This document shows positions 56,392-64,000 of a DNA stretch of 64,000 bases, in pieces; position 1 is the stretch's first letter, and each line of letters begins with the position of its first letter. The position numbers were made by a program, and so were the translations under genes. Source of the DNA: Anaerolineales bacterium (lineage in GTDB: Bacteria; Chloroflexota; Anaerolineae; Anaerolineales; UBA6663); the NCBI GenBank assembly GCA_020850595.1, contig JADZEK010000034.1:101423-165422 (forward strand), read 5' to 3'. Under the pieces are notes generated by a model that saw only the letters and a list, made by a program, of their open reading frames with translations, was not told the origin of the DNA and made no database searches.

Positions 56392-56679
56392 CTAGTTCTC
56401 GGTACGAATGATCTGGAAACGCATGACCTGCTCCGTCAGCCGGAAGTTGCGCTCGACTTCGTGCGTGCCGGCGGCGGAAAGCTGGGTTTGCATCAAGATG
56501 TACTGGCCTTCGGTTTGCTTGCGGATGGGATAAGCCAGGCGGCGGCGGCCCCACAGGTCAACCTGGTCTACCTGACCGCCGGAAGCGGTGACCCAGCCTT
56601 TGGCTTTATCCACCAGCGTGGTCAGCGATGCTTCATCCAGTTCGGGGTGGGCAATAAACATGACTTCATACTTGCGCAT
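56392..56679 (-). CDS. rpsF: 30S ribosomal protein S6
   Basis: 95 residues with the S6 ferredoxin-like fold: MRKYEVMFIAHPELDE, DLWGRRRLAYPIRKQTEGQY and NFRLTEQVMRFQIIR. It pairs with S18 on the 30S platform. AAGGAGG precedes the ATG by 7 bases. The operon is likely controlled by S6-S18 through the leader, as in other phyla. Confidence 0.96.
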   Translation of the reverse strand: MRKYEVMFIAHPELDEASLTTLVDKAKGWVTASGGQVDQVDLWGRRRLAYPIRKQTEGQYILMQTQLSAAGTHEVERNFRLTEQVMRFQIIRTEN

Positions 56680-56756
56680 GTGGACGTCCTCCTTTCTGTG
56701 GGATATGCCCGGTTCGGCCGGCGCAGGCGCGCGGGCCTAGTTGGAGCAGAAAGCAA

Positions 56757-56775
56757 GGGATGCGAACGGCATCCC
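56757..56775 (-). promoter_or_regulatory. rpsF leader hairpin and upstream promoter candidate
   Basis: GGGATGC pairs with GCATCCC around CGTTC in the minus-strand leader, about 78 bases before rpsF. A CCG sits at the loop edge, as in known rpsF leaders that mimic the S6-S18 site. TTGATT and TAACAT, 17 bases apart, lie just upstream (about 56816-56788). Confidence 0.4.
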
Positions 56776-56845
56776 CGGCGCGGACGGGATGTTAGCACAA
56801 GGCGGGCGATAAATCAAGGGAAAACCAGGGGTGAGGATGACAAGA

Positions 56846-56901
56846 GGATTTTTGCCACGAATGGGCACGAATGGGGGCCGCTTCGCGTGAGCACGAGGGG
56901 G
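56846..56901. repeat. Dispersed CCACGAAT repeat, copy C
   Basis: GGATTTTTGCCACGAATGGG then CACGAATGGGGG and GAGCACGAGGGG. Best matches copy A. Lies downstream of the second kinase gene and upstream of rpsF. Confidence 0.7.
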
Positions 56902-56929
56902 GAGGCGGGAGGGCGCGTGGCGGGCGCGG

Positions 56930-59900
56930 CTAGGCCAAAGCCCGCCGTTCAGGCGCGGGGGCGGCGGGGATAGAGAAGCCGATGAGGGTGCCCTGGCCGA
57001 GCTTGCTCTCGACCCAGACGCGCCCGCCGTGGCGCTCGACGATGGACTTGACGATGGCGAGGCCCAGGCCGGAGCCTTTGACCTGGGTGCTGCCGCGCTG
57101 GCGCACGCGGAAGAACTTCTCGAAGAGGTGCGCTTGATCGGCCGGGGCGATGCCCACGCCGGTGTCGCTCACGGTCAGTGTGAACTGGCCGTCGGCCTGC
57201 TGAGCGCGCAGCCGCACCTGCCCGCCGCCGGGCGTGTACTTGAGGGCGTTATCCACCAGGTTGGTGACGGCCTGGCGTAATAACGTGGGGTCGCCGGACA
57301 GGTTGGGCAGGCCGGCGGGCACTTCGAGTTGCAGGCTGAGGTTGCGGTTGGCGGCCACGGCTTGCAGCGGTTCCAGGGCCTCGTGGATGACGGCGTCCAT
57401 GCGGACGCTCTCGCGCGCCAGCCCGACACCGGCTTCGATGCGGCCCAGGTCGAGCAGGTTGTCAATCAGCACGGTCATCTGCTCGATGCCGGTGATGATT
57501 TTGTCGCCGAACTCGCGCTGTTTCTCGTTGAGCGGGCCGACCATGGGCAGCATGGTGGCGTAGCCGCGCATAAAGGTGAGTGGGGCGCGCAGATCGTGGC
57601 TCACGGTCGCCACGAACTCAGACTTCATTTGGTCTAGCTCTTTGAAGTGGGTCACGTCGCGCAGCACGCACACGCGGCCAAGCACCGAGCTGTCGGCGCT
57701 GATGATGGTGGAGGCCGAGGCAAACAGGGTGCGGCCGTTGGGCAGCTCTAGCTCGGCGGTGGCAGCGGGGGTTTCGGCCCCGGGCAGGCGGTTGGTGAGC
57801 AGTTTGACGAGCTGCGCGTTAGGCAGCACCTGCGCCACCGGCCGCCCCACCACCGGCTTGCCGGCCAGGTCGAACGCGGCTTCGGCGGCCGGGTTGAGGC
57901 GCAGTACGCGCCCGCCTCGGTCGGTGACGATGACGGCGTCGGGCGTGGAGGCCAGGATGGCCTCTAGGCGCTGGCGGCCTTGCTCGGCGGCATCGAACAG
58001 GCGCGCGTTCGCCACCGACACCGCCGCCTGGCCCGCCAGGGTGGTGAGGAAGTTGACTTCGGTCTCGGTGAAGGTGTGCGGCTGGTCGTAGCCGAGCCAG
58101 AGCGCGCCGTAGAAGTTGTGCTCCTGCCGCAGCGGCAGCGCCAGCACGGCCTGGAGCCGCCCGGCGACGGGGGCTGAGTCGAGCACGGTGCGGGCGCGGG
58201 CCAGATTTTCGATCTTGGCGACGCGGTCCTCGGTGCGCGTGAGGTCGAGCACGCCGCGGTCGAGGGGAGCCATGAGGGCCGCGCCAGCCCCGGCGGTGTA
58301 CACGGGCAGGGCCGCCGCGCCGTCGGGCGGCGCCTCTTCACCGGGGCGGGCGTCGGCCAGCACCAGCCGGGCGCCGGCCGCGCCGGTGGCCGCCACCGCG
58401 CCGGAGAGGATGGGCGGGAGCGACTCGTCCAGGTTGAGGCTGCCGGCGACGTTCTGGCTGACTTGCAGCAGCATGTTAAGTTCTTGCAGGCGGGCGCGCA
58501 GCCGCTGGCGCATGCGCTCAAAGGCCAGCCCGGCGCGGCCGATCTCGTCTTCGCCGCCGACGACGACCGACTCGTCGAGTTGGTTGTCGGCGATGCGCTG
58601 GGCGGCCAACGCCAGCAGTTGGGCGGGCCGGGTGACGCGCGAGGCCACCAGGGTGATGAGCAAGGCGCCGACCAGGCCGATGATGAGCAGCAGGATGAGG
58701 GCGGGCGTGGCGATTTGCGCGGCCAGCGAGAGCACGACGAAGTTGGGCACCATGACCACCACGCTCCAGGGGTGGCCGGGCACGGGGTAGTAGAGCACCA
58801 GGCGGCGCGTGCCGTCGGGGGCTTTGTCTTGGTAGGCCGTGGCGCCGGCCAGGTCGGTCTCTAGCGGACGGCCGTTGGTCTCAGGCGCAAAGGCCGCCAG
58901 CCGCCGGGTGGGGTCGGGGTGATAGATGACGATGCCGCGCTCATCCACGATGAAGCCCTGCCCCAGGCCACCCGCCAATCCTTGCAGACTGTTGGTCACG
59001 GAGGCCATGACCGGGTTGTTGGCGAGGTCGGCGTGGCCGACCAGCACCCCGACCAGGTCGCCGCCCGGCGCGGCCAGCACCGGCAGGGCGAAGACAGCGT
59101 CCACCGGGTCAAGCGGATTGGCCGGGTAGAGCACCGCGTTTTGCGGTATGCCGGCCAGGGCCAGCGTGACCATTTGCTGCTCGGCGGCCAGGAGCGGCGG
59201 GATGACGTCGCGGTCGGCGGGGTAGCCGGCCACGGGCGTGAGCGTGGGGTCGTAGAACGTCAACTGCCGGAAGTAGGGCACGGCGCGGATGCTGGTGGAA
59301 AGGTAGGCTACCTGCTCCTCGCGCGGGGCGGTTTGCAGCGTGGACTGGGCGGCGATGTTGGCGATGAGGTTCTGCCCGGTCTGGATGAAGAAGGGAATAC
59401 CGCGCCCGGCGCTGTCGGCGGCGGCGGCCATCTGGCCGACCATGAGGTCGGTGGAGACGGAGGTAGCGGTGCGGATGTTGGCCCAGAACAGCAGGCCAAT
59501 GGCGAACACGAAGACGGGCAGGAGCACGAAGAGCAGCTTGCGGGTCAGGCTGCTCAGGTAGGGCGGCGGGCGCAGCACGCGGCGCTCGATCCACCAGGCG
59601 GGCAGGCCGAGGCGCGCGAGGGCCGCCAGCAGGCCCGCCAGCGCGCATTCGCCAAAGTAGACCGGCAGGGCGGCCAGCACCTGCGACCAGACGTAGTCCC
59701 AGGCGGTGAGGTCGGCGCTGGGGGCGTAGGCGAAGTAGCTGGGGATGAGCAGGAGCCAGGCCAGTGCGCCAAAGAACAGCCCGATGAACAGCGGCTGGCG
59801 CAGTAAGCGAGCGGGCCAGTCACGATAGTCCTGGCGCAGCGCCCAGCCGCTCAGCAGGGCGAGGAGCGCATATTCAAACGGGGTGATGACCGAGTAAGTT

Positions 59901-60280
59901 TCCCAGATGGCGCGGGAGAGGCCGGCGGCCAGGCCGACCAGCAGGGCCGGGCCGGTGCCGAGCCAGCCGCCCGCCAGGAAGACGGGCAGCAGCACGAACA
60001 GCGCCAGCGCGGGCCGCTGCGGCGCGACGGGCACGCCGGGCGGCGGCAGGATGTTGGCGGGCACCCGGACCAGAAAGGTCTGCCCCAGGAACACGGCGAG
60101 CGCCAGCAGGCCGCCGAGCAGCAACCACTGGCGCAGGCTGAGGCGACGAAATGACGCGGCCTGATAGACGAGGACGCCGAGCGTTAGAAGGGCGCAGGCG
60201 AACGCCAGCCCGAGGCCAAACGGGCTGGTGGGCAGGCGCAAGAACGGTGCGGTGGAAAAGCCCCAGAGATCGAAGTCCAT
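56930..60280 (-). CDS. Membrane sensor histidine kinase with Cache, HAMP, GAF and PAS domains
   Basis: 1116 residues. Residues 1-240 have about seven membrane helices; a further helix near 255 begins an extracytoplasmic Cache-like domain (about 280-510, QLTFYDPTLTPVAGYPADRD, FIVDERGIVIYHPDP). Then a helix, HAMP (547-597), GAF (about 600-770), PAS (about 775-880), the phospho-His near 894 in SHDLRAP, and HATPase with GSGLGLAIVKSIVERHGG. The ATG at 60280 is preferred to a TTG at 60301. TATAAT lies at 60332-60327. No response regulator is adjacent. Confidence 0.9.
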   Translation of the reverse strand: MDFDLWGFSTAPFLRLPTSPFGLGLAFACALLTLGVLVYQAASFRRLSLRQWLLLGGLLALAVFLGQTFLVRVPANILPPPGVPVAPQRPALALFVLLPVFLAGGWLGTGPALLVGLAAGLSRAIWETYSVITPFEYALLALLSGWALRQDYRDWPARLLRQPLFIGLFFGALAWLLLIPSYFAYAPSADLTAWDYVWSQVLAALPVYFGECALAGLLAALARLGLPAWWIERRVLRPPPYLSSLTRKLLFVLLPVFVFAIGLLFWANIRTATSVSTDLMVGQMAAAADSAGRGIPFFIQTGQNLIANIAAQSTLQTAPREEQVAYLSTSIRAVPYFRQLTFYDPTLTPVAGYPADRDVIPPLLAAEQQMVTLALAGIPQNAVLYPANPLDPVDAVFALPVLAAPGGDLVGVLVGHADLANNPVMASVTNSLQGLAGGLGQGFIVDERGIVIYHPDPTRRLAAFAPETNGRPLETDLAGATAYQDKAPDGTRRLVLYYPVPGHPWSVVVMVPNFVVLSLAAQIATPALILLLIIGLVGALLITLVASRVTRPAQLLALAAQRIADNQLDESVVVGGEDEIGRAGLAFERMRQRLRARLQELNMLLQVSQNVAGSLNLDESLPPILSGAVAATGAAGARLVLADARPGEEAPPDGAAALPVYTAGAGAALMAPLDRGVLDLTRTEDRVAKIENLARARTVLDSAPVAGRLQAVLALPLRQEHNFYGALWLGYDQPHTFTETEVNFLTTLAGQAAVSVANARLFDAAEQGRQRLEAILASTPDAVIVTDRGGRVLRLNPAAEAAFDLAGKPVVGRPVAQVLPNAQLVKLLTNRLPGAETPAATAELELPNGRTLFASASTIISADSSVLGRVCVLRDVTHFKELDQMKSEFVATVSHDLRAPLTFMRGYATMLPMVGPLNEKQREFGDKIITGIEQMTVLIDNLLDLGRIEAGVGLARESVRMDAVIHEALEPLQAVAANRNLSLQLEVPAGLPNLSGDPTLLRQAVTNLVDNALKYTPGGGQVRLRAQQADGQFTLTVSDTGVGIAPADQAHLFEKFFRVRQRGSTQVKGSGLGLAIVKSIVERHGGRVWVESKLGQGTLIGFSIPAAPAPERRALA

Positions 60281-60342
60281 GCGGACCAAGGCGCGTGGCA
60301 AGCCAGTGGGCGGCTCGTCGCGCGGATTATAGCACCGGGAGC

Positions 60343-60397
60343 CGAGCAGGCAAACGGTTCTCTAACAAGGTTAGGAGCACCGTTCGCTTGGCTCGGT
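60343..60397. repeat. 55-base imperfect palindrome between kinase and alr
   Basis: CCGAGC and AAACGGT on the left pair with ACCGTTC and GGCTCGG on the right, and the centre is CTAAC-AAG-GTTAG. It lies upstream of the kinase promoter and 160 bases after the alr stop on the same strand. It may terminate the alr operon or be a regulator site. No gene is credible in 60281-60557. Confidence 0.5.
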
Positions 60398-60557
60398 CAG
60401 AAACGGGTGTTGAGTTTGCAGGGTCTGCAAGAAGTGTGCCAGCGCCGCCGGGAGGTCAGAACACATTTTCGGCGAACTGGGTGCCCGAGGAAAACGACAC
60501 ACGCCGCCTGGCGCGCCGAGGAGGCCAGCGCGCATGAGCCGGCAGATGAGCACGGCG

Positions 60558-61697
60558 CTATGGGTTGGCGGCGAGGCCGCTGGTATACACGCGCGGCAGG
60601 CGTTCGGCCAAGCCGCTGGTCACTTCGTAGTTGATGGTGCCCCAGCGGCGCGCGACCTCTTCGGCGGTGATGCGCTCACTCCCCTGCGCGCCGATCAGCA
60701 CCACCTCGTCGCCGGGGGCGGCGGCGGGCACAGCGCTCACGTCCACGAAGCTTTGGTCCATGCACTCACGGCCGAGGGCCGGCACACGCACGCCACGCAG
60801 CAGCATTTCGTTGCGGCGCGGCGGCAGCCGGCGCCAACCGTCGGCGTAGCCCACGGCCACCACGGCCACCCGGGTTTCGCGTTCGGCGATGAAACCGCGG
60901 CCGTAGCCCGCGCTCTCGCCAGGAGCCAGCGCGCGCACCTGGCTGACCACGGCCTTCCACGCCAGCGCGGGGCGAAAGTCGGCTGGGCAGCGCACGGCGG
61001 CGGAGGGATGCAGACCATACAGGCTGAGGCCGGGACGCACGAGGTCATAGCGGCTGGAGGGCAGCGCGAAGGTCGCCGCCGAGTTGGCGGTGTGCAGCAG
61101 CAGGGCGGCGCGCTGCGCCGGGGTGAGGACCGCCACGGCTTGCTGAAAGCGCGCTAGCTGGGTTTGGGCAAAAGCCTGGTCGGCGTCGTCGGCAGTGGCG
61201 AAGTGGGTGAAGAGGCCTTCGAGCGTGACGGCGGGCAGCGTGGGCAGCCAGGCGAGCCAGGCGGGCAGGTCGGCGGGCGGCAGGCCGAGGCGGCCCAGGC
61301 CGGTGTCGAGCTTGAGGTGCAGGCGGGCGACGCGCCCCAGCGCTTGCGCCTGCACGCTGTAGGCCTGGGCCAGCTCGGCGGCGAAGACCGTCAGGCTCAG
61401 GTCGGCGGCCAGCGCCGCGGGCGCGTCGGCGGGCGGCGTGTAGCCGAGCACGAGAATGGGCAGCGTGAGGCCCGCCTGCCGCAGCGCCAGCCCCTCCTCC
61501 ACGCGCGCCACGGCCAACCAGTCGGCCCCGGCCTGGGCCGCGGTGCGCGCCACGGTGACGGCCCCGTGCCCCGCGGCGTTGGCCTTGACCACGGCCATTA
61601 GCCCCGCGCCGCCGATCTGCTTCAGGCGGCGGGCGTTGTGGGCGACGGCGTCCAGGTCAATTTCGAGCCAGGCGGAGTGGCCGGAGAAGTCGGACAA
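60558..61697 (-). CDS. alr: Alanine racemase
   Basis: 379 residues. Barrel start WLEIDLDAVAHNARRL, PLP lysine in AVVKANAAGHG near 38, LHLKLDTGLGRLG near 127 and the second catalytic Tyr in GYGRGFIAER near 260. It makes D-alanine for peptidoglycan. The PLP motif normally reads KANAYGHG; here Tyr is Ala. It starts 2 bases after the DapA-like stop, so they are one operon. Confidence 0.9.
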   Translation of the reverse strand: MSDFSGHSAWLEIDLDAVAHNARRLKQIGGAGLMAVVKANAAGHGAVTVARTAAQAGADWLAVARVEEGLALRQAGLTLPILVLGYTPPADAPAALAADLSLTVFAAELAQAYSVQAQALGRVARLHLKLDTGLGRLGLPPADLPAWLAWLPTLPAVTLEGLFTHFATADDADQAFAQTQLARFQQAVAVLTPAQRAALLLHTANSAATFALPSSRYDLVRPGLSLYGLHPSAAVRCPADFRPALAWKAVVSQVRALAPGESAGYGRGFIAERETRVAVVAVGYADGWRRLPPRRNEMLLRGVRVPALGRECMDQSFVDVSAVPAAAPGDEVVLIGAQGSERITAEEVARRWGTINYEVTSGLAERLPRVYTSGLAANP

Positions 61698-61699
61698 GC

Positions 61700-62626
61700 T
61701 TACCTCGCCAGCAGCCCGGCCGCGACGAGTGCGCGGCGGATGACGGCGTGCTCGGCTTCGGGCACGGGCAACAGCGGCGGCCGGACGCCGGTTTCCTCGA
61801 TCACTCCCAACAGTTTTAGGGCCACTTTGGTGCGCGAGCGGTAGTCGGTGACGGGCGGGCCAAAAATCACGTCGGCCAGCGGCTGCAAGCGCGCCCCAAT
61901 GGCGAGCGCCGCCGCGTAGTCGCCGCGCTGCACCGCGTGGAGCATCTGCACTTGTTCGGCCGTGCCCAGGGTGCTGAAGCCCAGCAGCGCGCCCTTCGCC
62001 CCGAGGATGAAGGCCTCGCAGATGAAGTTGTCGTTGCCGTGCAGGAGCGTGATCGGGCGGGCGGCCGACTCGAGGTCGGCTTTGACTTGCAAGAAGCGCA
62101 TGGCGTCGAAGCTGGCTTCTTTGATGCCGATGACCGAGGGGATGGTGATGAGTTTGTGCAGCACTTCGGTGGAATACAGCACGCCGCCGAGTTTGGGCTG
62201 CAGCTGGAAGAGGAGGATGGGCAGTTGGCCGGCTTCGGCGACGGCCAGGTGGTAGTTGTAGATCACATCCAGCCGCAGCGGCTCGCCTAAGAACGCGCCG
62301 ATGGGGAAGACCAGCATGGCATCGGCCCCGGCTTCTTGGGCGGCGCGGGCGTTGGCTTGCGCCTGCGCCGTGCTGGGGCCGCCGATGCCGGCCACGACCC
62401 GGCAGCGCCCCTTGGCCGCGGCGACGACGGTGGCGATGGTCTGGCGGCGCTCGGCGAGGGTTAGGTGGGGGCCTTCACCCGTGTCTACGTTGACGGCCAG
62501 GGCGATCGGGCCTTGCGGCACGAGCCATTCCACGTAGCGGGTCAAGGCAGGCAGGTCAAGCTCGCCCGCGGGCGTGAAGGGCGTAACGATGGCGGGGATG
62601 ATTCCGTGCAAATCAAAGGTGCTCAT
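61700..62626 (-). CDS. DapA/NAL-family class I aldolase-like protein, atypical active site
   Basis: 308 residues. GIIPAIVTPFTPAGELDL at the start and the Schiff-base lysine in VIGIKEASFD near 160 mark the family. The two tyrosines used by dihydrodipicolinate synthase are absent: the usual YYN segment reads VFPIGAFLGEP and the YNVP segment reads LFQLQPKLGG. It is therefore unlikely to be lysine-pathway DapA; another 2-oxo acid or sugar acid substrate is likely. AGGAG precedes the ATG at 62626. Confidence 0.83.
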   Translation of the reverse strand: MSTFDLHGIIPAIVTPFTPAGELDLPALTRYVEWLVPQGPIALAVNVDTGEGPHLTLAERRQTIATVVAAAKGRCRVVAGIGGPSTAQAQANARAAQEAGADAMLVFPIGAFLGEPLRLDVIYNYHLAVAEAGQLPILLFQLQPKLGGVLYSTEVLHKLITIPSVIGIKEASFDAMRFLQVKADLESAARPITLLHGNDNFICEAFILGAKGALLGFSTLGTAEQVQMLHAVQRGDYAAALAIGARLQPLADVIFGPPVTDYRSRTKVALKLLGVIEETGVRPPLLPVPEAEHAVIRRALVAAGLLAR

Positions 62627-63689
62627 GGGTGCTTCGCTCCTGCAGGCTAATGGCGCGCCCTTCGGCCGCCGACTGATAGAGGGCCAAGACGATCGCCAGC
62701 ACGCGCCGCGCATCGTGGCCCGAGGTGGGCGCGGGGGCGCCAGTCTGCACGGCGCGCGCGAAGGCCTCGACCGCCGCGCTGAAGATGGCGGCCGGGGGCA
62801 GTTCCAGCGTGGTCCACTCGCCCGCGGCCAGGCCAAACGCGGGCCAGGCGCGCCGGGCATAGACCAGCAGCGGGTCGGCGCCGTAGGGGTCGGGCAGGCG
62901 CAGCGCGCCCTCCGTGCCGTAAATGTCGAAGCGCTCATCTCCGAGGCGCGCGCCGGGCAGGTGCGCCCCGGCGTGCAGGCTGCCGAGCGCGCCGTTGGTG
63001 TAGCGCAGGACGGCGACGGCACTGTCTTCCACTTCCACCGGCGCGATGCGGGCGCCGGCCTCGGCCGAGACGCGGGCGACTTCCAGCCCGGTGATGTAGG
63101 CCGCCGCGTCGAGCAGGTGGCTGGAGTTCATGAGGACGACGCCGCCGCCGGCCTGCGCCTTGCGCCCGCGCCAGGGATTGCGGCTGCGGCCGGCGTAGCC
63201 CGCTTCCCAATAGCTCAGCGGTTTGTCAATCAGCGTCTGAAGGCGCACGCTCTGCACTACACCGATGACGCCGGCCTGCACCAAGGCCCGCGCCTGCGCA
63301 ATGGCGGCATGGTGGCGCAACTCGTAGAACACGCCCAGCGCCAGGCCGTTGGCGGCGGCCAGAGCGATCAGCGCGTCGGCGTCGGCCAACGTGATGGCGA
63401 GGGGCTTCTCCACCAGGGCGGGCTTGCCGGCCTCCAGCGCCAGGCGCGCCAGCGGGGCCAGCCGGTCGTGGGGCACGGCGAGGTACACTGCGTCTACCTG
63501 CGGGGAGGTCAGGGCAGCGTCGAGCGTGGGCGCGGCCGTCACGCCATAGCGCTGCGCCAGGTCGGCGGCGAGCGCCTGATCCTGGTCGTAGACGACGCTC
63601 AGCGCGGCGAGGGCGGACGCGGCCAGCGCGGCGCACACCGGCAGCGCGGCATGGCCGCAGCCGACTACGGCGAAGCGGGTCTTAGGCAT
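62613..63689 (-). CDS. Gfo/Idh/MocA-family oxidoreductase
   Basis: 358 residues. Rossmann start FAVVGCGHAALPVCAALAAS, EKPLA near 94 with the family lysine, and a C-terminal alpha/beta domain (NPWRGRKAQAGGGVVLMNSSHLLD). It should oxidise or reduce a sugar or sugar-like compound with NAD(P). The stop lies 14 bases inside the DapA-like gene, so the two are coupled and may work on one sugar-acid pathway. Confidence 0.87.
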   Translation of the reverse strand: MPKTRFAVVGCGHAALPVCAALAASALAALSVVYDQDQALAADLAQRYGVTAAPTLDAALTSPQVDAVYLAVPHDRLAPLARLALEAGKPALVEKPLAITLADADALIALAAANGLALGVFYELRHHAAIAQARALVQAGVIGVVQSVRLQTLIDKPLSYWEAGYAGRSRNPWRGRKAQAGGGVVLMNSSHLLDAAAYITGLEVARVSAEAGARIAPVEVEDSAVAVLRYTNGALGSLHAGAHLPGARLGDERFDIYGTEGALRLPDPYGADPLLVYARRAWPAFGLAAGEWTTLELPPAAIFSAAVEAFARAVQTGAPAPTSGHDARRVLAIVLALYQSAAEGRAISLQERSTHEHL

Positions 63690-64000
63690 GACCTAACCCC
63701 CCGACCCCATAGGCGCGAACTTGGGCCGTGGCAGTCCGACGGCAGGCGAGGGGCACACGGGCTGACACGCCCGGGGGCGCTGCCGGGCAGACTTCCCATC
63801 CCCCTGACCCCCTTCCCACTGAAAAGACGTGGGAAGGGGGATGAATTTTCTTAAAGGGGCGGCGGGCCAAAAGCAGGCCCGCCTTCCCTTTGGCTTTCCC
63901 GGGGCAAACACAGGGCGACGCGCATCTTTCGGGCCGGCTGGCTCAAGGTCGCGGACGCGTGAGCGGGTACGGGTAAGTCGCCGGCACCTGGTTGGCTTGC
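63690..64000. terminator. Gene-free right edge with two hairpins (63808-63840, 63861-63883)
   Basis: CCCCCTTCCCAC (63808-63819) pairs with GTGGGAAGGGGG (63829-63840), followed by ATGAATTTTCTT on the plus strand. GGCGGGCC (63861-63868) pairs with GGCCCGCC (63876-63883). They could end a transcript entering from either side. ORFs over this region look like shadows. The last 100 bases stay open in some frames but nothing is recognisable. Confidence 0.5.

Noticed and set aside
60371..60553. 60-codon minus-strand frame between the kinase and alr
   Set aside because: Runs over the palindrome, has no ribosome-binding site and an odd composition.

Overview
The window is very GC-rich, densely coded chromosome and most probably comes from a Chloroflexota (Anaerolineae-like) bacterium. 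The evidence is Pro/Thr-rich linkers in exported proteins, histidine kinases loaded with GAF domains, isolated TATAAT boxes in GC-rich spacers, a YabE-like 3D protein next to rsmA, and a futalosine-type set of quinone genes (UbiA/UbiD/UbiE relatives). I could not run a phylogeny, so the phylum is an inference. I found no phage, transposase, CRISPR array or tRNA. The window is mostly core genome with some unusual architectures.

Layout, left. Positions 1-708 (minus) hold the 5' part of a cobalamin-type ABC binding lipoprotein that runs off the left edge, preceded by a cobalamin riboswitch (852-1002). A DMT exporter and a metallophosphoesterase diverge at about 2.4 kb, followed by a Flp-type pilin-like ORF. 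From 11169 down to 3977 runs a nine-gene minus-strand operon: SDR, UbiD, UbiA, an NMT1/TauA-type ABC importer (binding protein, ATPase, permease), a small membrane protein, a UbiE/MenG methyltransferase and a PNPOx-like protein. It looks like late menaquinone synthesis with an embedded importer.

Middle. A 2274-residue histidine kinase with about ten GAF domains (11308-18132) is followed by rsmA, a YabE-like G5/3D protein and the SRP RNA gene (20466-20572), then peptidase T and a two-part M23 endopeptidase. Next come two minisatellites (24.5-24.9 kb), an LCP protein fused to a CBM9-like domain, a cupin, and HEAT-like and TPR proteins. A GyrA-family subunit without a recognisable GyrA box follows. 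rpoC stands apart from rpoB, with its own consensus promoter, structured leader and terminator.

Right. ftsY, prfB (with the programmed +1 frameshift) and a zinc-ribbon protein form one minus-strand operon. Divergent from it is a long plus-strand operon: glycosyltransferase, moaC, a moaD-moaE fusion, threonine synthase-like, fabF, rnc, RmlD-like and a THUMP methyltransferase. Two paralogous membrane proteins and smc follow. rpsF-ssb-rpsR and a PpiC-type foldase with a Thr/Pro insert lie on the minus strand, then a second hybrid sensor kinase. The right edge has an operon of a Gfo/Idh/MocA oxidoreductase, a DapA-like protein lacking the usual tyrosines, and alanine racemase. Three copies of a CCACGAAT-type repeat and copies of a GGAATGACAGG repeat are scattered in the intergenic spaces.
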